18,600 nucleotides of DNA from Deltaproteobacteria bacterium (GTDB lineage: Bacteria > UBA10199 > SPLOWO2-01-44-7). The notes under the pieces were generated by a model. The model worked only from the letters and a program-made list of their open reading frames with translations, ran no database searches and was not told where the DNA came from. The DNA lies in contig JAUYJH010000009.1 of NCBI GenBank assembly GCA_030688705.1, positions 1-18,600 on the forward strand, written 5' to 3'. How positions within the stretch are numbered: position 1 is the stretch's first letter; each line of letters starts with the position of its first letter. A program made the position numbers and the translations under genes. Positions 7,254 through 12,697 of this stretch are shown here, in pieces.

Positions 7254-8637
7254 TTGTCCTCTCAAAAGCGATTTCAATGAGCCGCTCCGCGCTGGTGGCA
7301 TCATTGGGATATAAAACAATGCCGGAACGGATCACCGGTTCCTTCCCGCTCTGCGGAGATTCCTGCAAACCGGCCCTGATAAACTGTTCCACCCTTCCGG
7401 AAATGATGTTGGCGCCGTCCAACGGGGTATCGGGCAGGATCAGCGCGAAATCTTTCAAGGTATAGCGAAACAACATATCTTTTTTGCGCAGCATTTTTTC
7501 CTTGAGAGCCTCCCCTATCTTGTGAAGGACTCCGTTTCCTTTCGCCGACCGCAGATTGTCGATCGACAAAACAGCAAGGGCCAGGGGAACCCGCCTTCTG
7601 TCGGCCTCTTTCATCGCGCCATGCAGCATGAACCGGAAATCGGCCGCCGGGTCGTATTCCGGAAGGGTAAAATAAAATGCGGCCCCTTTTCCCAAATCGC
7701 TTTCAACCCAGATATTCCCCTGATGATGCGACACAATCTCTTTGGAAATGGCAAGCCCCAACCCGGTCCCCTTGTACCCCGGAACCCCCTGCGGCCTTTG
7801 AAGCTGCTCGAATTTGCTGAAAAGCCGCGGCTGATCCTCTTTGGCAACGCCCAGCCCGTCATCCACAACACCGATTCGCACAAACCCGTTGTCTGCCGGC
7901 CGCGCCGTGATCACAATGGAACTTTTCGCGAAACGAAGCGCGTTGTTCAAAAGATTATGCAAAACCTGTTCGACCATGTCGCTGTCGGCATAGACAGGGG
8001 GAAGCTCCGGGGCAACATCGGCTTTAAGTCCGATATATTTCTCCTTGGCCGCCATATGATAATCGCCGATGGTTGCCTCAATAACATGGGCGATATTCAC
8101 GCGCCGCCGCGTTATTTGCACCTTGCCGGATTGCAGACGTGAAATTTCGAGAACCTCTTCCACAAGACGGGACAGTTTGTCGATGTGCCGACTGGTGGTC
8201 TCCACCAGTTTCGCCTGTTTTTCGGTCAATTTTCCCATAATACCGTCTTTGAGATTCCAGATGGCCCCCTTGATAATGGTGAGAGGGCTTCTCAACTCGT
8301 GAGAAAGATTGCTGATGAATTCATCTTTCTGGTCTTCGACGCGCTTGCGCTCCGAAATATCCTGAAAAGTGATGACGCCGCCGCCGGCATGGATGCATTC
8401 CACAGGGAAACTCTCGTTGTTTTTCCTGAAAAAAAGAAGGTCCTCGCGCCGGAATGGATTGGCCGCGTCAAAAAACTGGTCTTTGACGACAACGGACAGA
8501 GGCTTCCCGACAAGTTCATTTGTTTTCCACCCCAGCAAACGGCTCGCGCAGACATTGGCAAAAGCGATTTTCCCCTCCGGATTGACCGTAAGGAGGCCCG
8601 TGCCCATATGGTCCAGAATGTCTTTTGGCGAATTCAT
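7222..8637 (-). CDS. PAS histidine kinase with degenerate GGDEF tail keeping an I-site
   Basis: This 471-residue protein has no transmembrane segment and so is cytoplasmic. A PAS domain (about 1-95) is followed by HisKA with phospho-accepting H113 (NLSHELRSPL) and an ATPase domain with the N box around N228, G1 at VVDDGLG (257-263) and G2 at GYKGTGLGL (287-295). From about 330 to 465 it carries a GGDEF-like fold: SIDNL (358-362) and later SGIVLYPND. The catalytic GGDEF is replaced by TLKDF (393-397), so cyclase activity is not expected. An RxxD I-site (R384-K-K-D387) stands exactly five residues before it, as in c-di-GMP-binding GGDEF domains. A GGDEF fold behind a kinase core, without an added receiver, is unusual. 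ATG 8637 is preferred; GTG 8658 would add seven residues. Neither has a clear ribosome site. Confidence 0.9.
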   Translation of the reverse strand: MNSPKDILDHMGTGLLTVNPEGKIAFANVCASRLLGWKTNELVGKPLSVVVKDQFFDAANPFRREDLLFFRKNNESFPVECIHAGGGVITFQDISERKRVEDQKDEFISNLSHELRSPLTIIKGAIWNLKDGIMGKLTEKQAKLVETTSRHIDKLSRLVEEVLEISRLQSGKVQITRRRVNIAHVIEATIGDYHMAAKEKYIGLKADVAPELPPVYADSDMVEQVLHNLLNNALRFAKSSIVITARPADNGFVRIGVVDDGLGVAKEDQPRLFSKFEQLQRPQGVPGYKGTGLGLAISKEIVSHHQGNIWVESDLGKGAAFYFTLPEYDPAADFRFMLHGAMKEADRRRVPLALAVLSIDNLRSAKGNGVLHKIGEALKEKMLRKKDMLFRYTLKDFALILPDTPLDGANIISGRVEQFIRAGLQESPQSGKEPVIRSGIVLYPNDATSAERLIEIAFERTNGKIQNFGGR

Positions 8638-8702
8638 CAGGGTAAAAAAACTTAACACAAACGGCTAGTTGTGTCATCGACTCGCTGATTGAGAATTGGC
8701 GG

Positions 8703-9482
8703 CTATTTGGGAAGGATGAGATGGACCTTGGCGCCATCGGGATGGTTTTCGACGCACATCCTTCCATGGAGCCAACGGGCTTTTTCTTTGCAAATGGCCA
8801 AAATCAAACCGGTCCCCCGGTGTCCGACAGAGCCAAGCGGCCTGTATATGGGGACGGTTTTATTGAAGATGACTCCCGGTTCTTCGTTGGGAATATGGGG
8901 GCCGTCATCCATGACGGTGATCTGTATCTCTTTGCCGTCCGCTTTGACGATCACTTTCGCTTCTTTTTTCGCGAATTGCAGGGCATGATCGATAAGGTTT
9001 ATCAAAATCTGGACGGCCAAATCGGGGTCGGTTTTCCATTCCGGCAATTTTCTCGGCAACTCCTCTTTGAGACTGATTTTTCTTGCCTTGGCAACCGTTT
9101 CAAAATTATTCATGGCCTCCCTCACCAAAGCACGCATATCCACTTGCATCAAATGGGGCTCCACGTGTCCGTTTTCCATGTTGGCAAAATCGAGCAGATT
9201 ATTGATGAGACGGATTAAACGGTCGGTATTCCGGTTGGTCATTTCGATAACCTGCATCTGTTTCTCGGTCAACGTCCCCAAAATGCCATCCATCAGATTG
9301 GCAATATTCCCCTTGATGATGGTGAGGGGGGTTCTGATTTCGTGGGAAACAATCGTGACAAATTCATCTTTAAGCTTGTCGGCCTTGAGACAGGCCGCCA
9401 GCTTCAAATCCAGCTCTTTGATGCGGATACTCATTAACTCGAGTTCTTGCGGTGAGATATTGTACTCCTTTTTATGCACCAT
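8703..9482 (-). CDS. Soluble sensorless histidine kinase
   Basis: This 259-residue protein is a minimal kinase. A short coiled coil (about residues 10-42, rich in E, L and K) leads into HisKA with H47 (IVSHEIRTPL), then an ATPase domain with N162 in the N box, G1 at MDDGPHI and a G2 box reading GHRGTGLIL. The last glycine of the usual GTGLGL is isoleucine, which may alter ATP-lid movement. No PAS, HAMP or membrane segment is present, so input must come from a partner or the coiled coil. The start is taken as ATG 9482, directly behind AGAAGGGGGG; a TTG at 9509 would add nine residues but has no ribosome site. It heads the run that continues, 65 bases on, with the PAS kinase; the AT-rich gap upstream may hold its promoter. 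Confidence 0.9.
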   Translation of the reverse strand: MVHKKEYNISPQELELMSIRIKELDLKLAACLKADKLKDEFVTIVSHEIRTPLTIIKGNIANLMDGILGTLTEKQMQVIEMTNRNTDRLIRLINNLLDFANMENGHVEPHLMQVDMRALVREAMNNFETVAKARKISLKEELPRKLPEWKTDPDLAVQILINLIDHALQFAKKEAKVIVKADGKEIQITVMDDGPHIPNEEPGVIFNKTVPIYRPLGSVGHRGTGLILAICKEKARWLHGRMCVENHPDGAKVHLILPK

Positions 9483-9513
9483 CCCCCCTTCTGGGACCAC
9501 TTGTTGCAAGTGC

Positions 9514-9530
9514 CATGCTCAAAGAGCATG
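9514..9530. promoter_or_regulatory. Small perfect hairpin upstream of the sensorless kinase
   Basis: CATGCTC (9514-9520) and GAGCATG (9524-9530) are perfect inverted repeats around AAA. The hairpin sits about 30 bases upstream of the kinase start at 9482, so it would lie in the mRNA leader or act as a small operator. Function is not known. Confidence 0.35.
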
Positions 9531-9565
9531 AACATAACATATTGAAATTAAATATAAATTTTTAA

Positions 9566-9630
9566 TAATTATTATATGAATGGCAATAACGTCAAATATA
9601 TATCACCCATTAGAGTCAAAATTTTGACGA
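9566..9630 (-). promoter_or_regulatory. AT-rich promoter-like region with a 14-bp palindrome
   Basis: The 163-base gap between the first receiver gene and the sensorless kinase is much richer in A and T than its surroundings. On the minus strand it has TTGACG (9595-9590) and a perfect TATAAT (9576-9571), but these are only 13 bases apart, so they are unlikely to be one standard promoter. Just upstream lies a perfect 14-bp palindrome, GTCAAAATTTTGAC (9615-9628), which looks like a regulator binding site; GTCAAA recurs at 9591-9596. The site would control the kinase and Pel-like genes (inference). Confidence 0.35.
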
Positions 9631-9645
9631 TTTTAGAGGGGGGGA

Positions 9646-10017
9646 TTACGTTAAGGATTTGATGGTCTGAACAAGTTCGACGGAATCAAACGGTTTGGTT
9701 AAAATCCGGTTGACCCCAAAATCACGCGCCTTTGTTTCCAGATTTTTGATCGGTTTGGCAGTGATAACGATAATCGGTATCTTTTTTGTGGCAGCGTCGG
9801 TCTTTAATTTTTGGCAGACCTCCCACCCACCCATTCGTGGCAAGGCGACATCGAGCAGTATCAAATCGGGCTTGAAAGATTTTGTTTGCTCCAGCCCCTG
9901 TTCCCCATCGAGGGCCACATCGACCAAAAACCCGAATTTTTGCAGGCGCAAAACAAGAAGGCGGACCAGGTCGCCCTCGTCATCGATGATCAAAACCTTT
10001 TTTTTGCCGTTTTCCAT
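9646..10017 (-). CDS. Single-domain response regulator (CheY-like receiver)
   Basis: This 123-residue protein is a bare REC domain with D12-D13-E14, phospho-acceptor D56 (in LLDVALPRMGG), switch T86 and K108 (in LTKPF). The start is ATG 10017, which has AGAAGGGG about four to eight bases upstream, nearly the same leader as in front of the sensorless kinase. A GTG at 10041 would add eight residues without a ribosome site. The gene opens the minus-strand cluster and is separated from the kinase by 163 AT-rich bases, so it may be a unit of its own. It stands head to head with the peptidase gene, with 44 bases between the two starts. Confidence 0.92.
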   Translation of the reverse strand: MENGKKKVLIIDDEGDLVRLLVLRLQKFGFLVDVALDGEQGLEQTKSFKPDLILLDVALPRMGGWEVCQKLKTDAATKKIPIIVITAKPIKNLETKARDFGVNRILTKPFDSVELVQTIKSLT

Positions 10018-10061
10018 TTTTCCCCTTCTGGATAATCCCACAAACGGCTATACTCGTCATC

Positions 10062-10802
10062 ATGAAAATATTGAGTCTCCTTTTATTATCTGTTTTTGCC
10101 TCATATCCCACGCAACGCTATTTTTTCCACGGAGACGGAAAATTAGTCGTAAAAGAAAAAAAGCAAGCACTGCAAAATCTGTCACCCCGCCTGATTGCCC
10201 TGCTCGACTATCTTCAGGAAAAACTGGGGGATGGAAAAAAAGAGATCCAAATCTTATCCGGCTATCGAAGCCCTAAATATAATGAGACCCTCCGCAAAAA
10301 AGGGCGACTGGCCGGAAAGGCGAGCCTCCACACCGAGGGGATGGCGGTCGATTTTACCATGGAGGGGGTGGATGCCAAAAAAATCTGGGAGTTTGTGCGC
10401 GCGATGAATTGTTGCGGGGTGGGCTACTATCATGGAAACGCAGTGCATATCGATACCGGCCCCGCCCGCTTTTGGGATGAGACCTCTTCAAAAGTTTTTA
10501 CCGACATCTCTTCGCACAACAAACAGATCTATCTCACAACCCAATACGATATTTATAAACCGGGTGAAAAAATTCATTTCGACATCGTCAGAATCACCGA
10601 ATACCCTTTTGGGGTCCAAATGGGCAAAGAATGCGTCTCCATCGCGTCAAAAAAGGAGGCGCAACATTTGACTTTCGACCGGAAGCTGAAAAAGCGAAAG
10701 GGTGAACCGCAAACATTGAAACTGAAAGTGTGTCAAAAACCCTCCCCCGAAATGCCCGACACCATTTTATCGAACACCTTTATAATTGATTCACCAAAAT
10801 AG
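10062..10802 (+). CDS. Exported M15-type murein peptidase (DUF882/MepK-like)
   Basis: This 246-residue protein has a hydrophobic N-terminus (about residues 2-14) that fits a signal peptide. It carries the zinc peptidase pattern of the M15/DUF882 group: SGYRSPKYN (66-74), SLHTEGMAVD with H90 and D97, and AVHIDTGPARFW with H129. Relatives such as MepK cut cross-links in peptidoglycan in the periplasm. The group is usually about 150-180 residues; here roughly 95 extra residues (150-246) form an unrecognised, probably beta-rich C-terminal domain. No ribosome site precedes the ATG; TATACT at 10049-10054 would place transcription almost at the start codon. It is not obviously tied to the Pel-like operon, which runs the other way. 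The enzyme class is secure, the exact bond cut is not. Confidence 0.85.
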   Translation: MKILSLLLLSVFASYPTQRYFFHGDGKLVVKEKKQALQNLSPRLIALLDYLQEKLGDGKKEIQILSGYRSPKYNETLRKKGRLAGKASLHTEGMAVDFTMEGVDAKKIWEFVRAMNCCGVGYYHGNAVHIDTGPARFWDETSSKVFTDISSHNKQIYLTTQYDIYKPGEKIHFDIVRITEYPFGVQMGKECVSIASKKEAQHLTFDRKLKKRKGEPQTLKLKVCQKPSPEMPDTILSNTFIIDSPK

Positions 10803-10819
10803 CGGTGTTAGGAGAGACC

Positions 10820-10912
10820 GTCATCCCGACGAAAGTCGGGATCCAGTCGTTCATTTCTGGTTCCCGACTTTCGTCGGGACGATGTCTGGATTCCGGCTTT
10901 CGCCGGAATGAC
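10820..10912. repeat. Palindromic repeat with 27-bp terminal inverted repeats
   Basis: The arms at 10820-10846 and 10886-10912 are inverted repeats of 27 bp with four mismatches, starting GTCAT(C/T)CCG and ending in ATCCAG at their inner side. Each arm folds on itself, and the centre holds another hairpin (CCCGAC-TTTC-GTCGGG, 10863-10878). The element starts 18 bases after the peptidase stop codon and ends 15 bases before the tRNA. It belongs with the GTCAT-ended elements at 595 and 11381. It could serve as a 3' end signal for the peptidase gene (inference). Confidence 0.8.
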
Positions 10913-10927
10913 AGATGTTCGCATTGA

Positions 10928-11000
10928 GGGCCCTTAGCTCAGCGGTTAGAGCGGTCGGCTCATAACCGATTGGTCCTAGGTTCAAATCCTAGAGGGCCCA
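10928..11000 (+). tRNA. tRNA with CAU anticodon, probably tRNA-Ile2 (lysidine type)
   Basis: A full cloverleaf of 73 bases is present. The acceptor stem GGGCCCT pairs with AGGGCCC (10993-10999), the D stem is GCTC/GAGC, the anticodon stem is GTCGG/CCGAT with CAT at 10961-10963, and the T stem is CTAGG/CCTAG around TTCAAAT. The discriminator is A and the 3' CCA is not encoded. The body (CCCTTAGCTCAG, CTCATAA, TTGGTC) resembles bacterial tRNA-Ile(CAU), whose C34 is changed to lysidine by TilS to read AUA, more than elongator tRNA-Met. The choice between Ile2 and Met is by recall of known sequences, so the gene is certain but the amino acid is less so. Confidence 0.9.
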
Positions 11001-11010
11001 CAAGAAAAAT

Positions 11011-11036
11011 GGCCTCCCGCAAGGGGGGCTATTTTT
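11011..11036 (+). terminator. Rho-independent terminator after the tRNA
   Basis: GCCTCCC (11012-11018) pairs with GGGGGGC (11023-11029) around a GCAA tetraloop, with one G-T pair, and is followed by TATTTTT. It starts 11 bases after the tRNA 3' end, as expected for a tRNA transcript terminator. Confidence 0.85.
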
Positions 11037-11039
11037 CTT

Positions 11040-11121
11040 CCTCTATTTTCCATTTTCTATTTTCAGCTTGTCCATCGGCCATTTTTCTGAAAAATAGAAA
11101 ATTGAGAATAGAAAATAGAGG
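11040..11121. repeat. AT-rich imperfect inverted repeat
   Basis: CCTCTATTTTC (11040-11050) is the exact reverse complement of GAAAATAGAGG (11111-11121). The inner flanks, built from repeats of TCTATTTTC and its complement, pair imperfectly around a centre near 11070-11085. It is non-coding. It could be a remnant of a mobile element or another dispersed palindrome. Confidence 0.5.
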
Positions 11122-11355
11122 TTTATGGCGTTTCAACTTGAGAATCTATTTCAAAACCCCCCTCCGCCCCCCTTAACAGGGGGGAACCGCCGGGTCCCTC
11201 TGTTGCCAATGCCATGTCTGTGGCGGACCCGGCGCCGTGCTCCGGCGAAGTAAATTCGCCTTCGCACGGGGCAGTGGAAGTTATGAAATGGGTTCGAGAA
11301 TCTCTGAAATGAATTGACCATATTCTCTTAAGCTGGTTTATCGCTCCTTTATAAA
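11122..11355. other. Non-coding stretch with two more palindromes
   Basis: No gene is supported here. CCCCCC-TTAACA-GGGGGG lies at 11167-11184. A stronger hairpin at 11232-11272 has arms of 18 bases (11232-11249 and 11255-11272) pairing GGCGAA with TTCGCC around GTAAA. TTGACC at 11314-11319 could be a -35 element for kbl, but the best -10 at the right distance (11337-11342, TTTATC) is poor, so no promoter is called. Confidence 0.4.
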
Positions 11356-11467
11356 ATATGGGCACCTCTAAAAACCCCGGTTGTCATCCTGATCCCGCAC
11401 TTTCAACGAAAGTGCGGGATCAGGATGACAAATTGCAGTTTTCATAGGTTTTTAGAGGCACCCATAT
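11356..11467. repeat. Nested inverted repeats covering the kbl ribosome site and start codon
   Basis: The outer arms 11356-11376 and 11447-11467 are 21 bp with two mismatches. The inner arms 11381-11404 and 11408-11431 are 24 bp, perfect, with an AAC loop, and begin TTGTCATCC like the other GTCAT-ended elements. The right outer arm contains AGAGG (11454-11458), the likely ribosome site of kbl, and the first two bases of its ATG (11466). An mRNA that starts upstream would hide both in a stem. Confidence 0.8.
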
Positions 11468-12656
11468 GTACGGAAAACTTGAAAATATTTTGAAAGATCA
11501 GCTCAAGGAGATCCGCGAGCAGGGGCTCTATAAAGAAGAGCGGCTGATTTTGTCGCCGCAGAGTGCGGAAATTCGCGTTCCTCAAGGGGATGTCCTTAAT
11601 TTTTGCGCCAATAATTATTTGGGGCTGGCCGACAATGCCGAGTTGATCGCCGCGGCCAAAAAGTCTCTTGATGAAAGAGGCTTTGGAATGTCTTCGGTCC
11701 GTTTTATCTGCGGCACCACCGATCTCCATAAAAAACTGGAACAAGAAATCGCCCGTTTTCTGAAAATGGACGACACAATTTTGTATTCTTCTTGTTTTGA
11801 TGCGAATGGCGGTTTGTTTGAAACACTTTTGGGTGAACAGGATGCGATCATCAGCGATGAACTCAATCATGCCTCTATTATTGATGGCATCCGGCTTTGC
11901 AAAGCACAACGATACCGCTACAAAAATTCCGACATGAAGGATTTAGAGGCTAAACTCCAAGAAGCCAAAGATAAAGGGGCACGGCTTAAAATGGTTGCCA
12001 CCGATGGGGTCTTTTCAATGGACGGCACTATCGCCAAACTCGATGCCATCTGCGACCTGGCCGAAAAATACGAGGCGTTGGTGATGGTCGATGATTCGCA
12101 CGCCACCGGCTTTATCGGAAAAACAGGACGCGGCACGCCGGAACATTGCGGCGTTGAGGGACGTATTGATGTGATGACCTCTACATTGGGCAAGGCACTC
12201 GGCGGTGCGACCGGTGGGTTCACTACCGGTAAAAAAGAGATCATCGAATATTTACGCCAGCGCTCGCGCCCTTATCTTTTCTCCAACACCGTGGCACCCG
12301 TTGTCGTGGCCGCCTCTTTAAAAGTTTTTGAGCTTTTGGAAAAATCGACCACCCTTCGCGACCGTCTTGAAGAAAACACGCAATACTTTCGAGCAAAAAT
12401 TAAAAAAATCGGTTTTAAAATTTTAGAAGGAACCCACCCGATTATCCCCGTGATGTTAGGCGATGCCAAGCTGGCTCAAAATATGGCGAAAGATCTTTTG
12501 GATGAAGACATTTACGTCATCGGCTTTTCCTATCCGGTCGTCCCCAAAGATAAGGCCCGTATCCGAGTCCAAATTTCGGCCGCCCATACACGGGCCCATC
12601 TCGATCAAGCCCTCCAAGCCTTTGAAAAGATTGGCGAAAAATATCGCATTTTTTAG
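11466..12656 (+). CDS. kbl: Glycine C-acetyltransferase (2-amino-3-ketobutyrate CoA ligase)
   Basis: This 396-residue PLP enzyme converts 2-amino-3-ketobutyrate and CoA to glycine and acetyl-CoA, the second step of threonine breakdown. It matches E. coli Kbl (398 residues) over its full length as recalled: NFCANNYLGLA, SVRFICGT, LYSSCFDANGGLFETLLG, LNHASIIDG (H135), ATDGVFSMDG, VDDSHATGF and TSTLGKALGGATGG, where K243 would carry the PLP. The ATG at 11466 has AGAGG seven bases upstream. The usual partner tdh (threonine dehydrogenase) is not next to it; the following gene, 41 bases on, encodes the giant kinase-like protein. The start region lies in an inverted repeat that may limit translation. 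The assignment within the alpha-oxoamine synthase family is strong. Confidence 0.96.
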   Translation: MYGKLENILKDQLKEIREQGLYKEERLILSPQSAEIRVPQGDVLNFCANNYLGLADNAELIAAAKKSLDERGFGMSSVRFICGTTDLHKKLEQEIARFLKMDDTILYSSCFDANGGLFETLLGEQDAIISDELNHASIIDGIRLCKAQRYRYKNSDMKDLEAKLQEAKDKGARLKMVATDGVFSMDGTIAKLDAICDLAEKYEALVMVDDSHATGFIGKTGRGTPEHCGVEGRIDVMTSTLGKALGGATGGFTTGKKEIIEYLRQRSRPYLFSNTVAPVVVAASLKVFELLEKSTTLRDRLEENTQYFRAKIKKIGFKILEGTHPIIPVMLGDAKLAQNMAKDLLDEDIYVIGFSYPVVPKDKARIRVQISAAHTRAHLDQALQAFEKIGEKYRIF

Positions 12657-12697
12657 CAACTTTTCCCCAAAATTGCCGATAACAGTGATAGGCCATT

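Noticed and set aside
7222..7640. Active diguanylate cyclase domain at the end of the PAS kinase
   Set aside because: The catalytic motif reads TLKDF, lacking the glycines and acidic residues required, so only ligand binding is proposed.
10928..11000. Elongator or initiator tRNA-Met
   Set aside because: The anticodon is CAU, but the acceptor pairs fully (not an initiator), and the stem sequences look closer to lysidine-type tRNA-Ile2. Elongator Met is less likely, though not excluded.
10970..11176. Plus-strand open frame of 68 codons starting inside the tRNA
   Set aside because: It begins in the tRNA T arm and crosses the terminator and an AT-rich inverted repeat, so it is not a gene.
11123..11365. 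Minus-strand open frame of 80 codons in the gap before kbl
   Set aside because: It is composed of palindromic repeat sequence and has no ribosome site or protein similarity.
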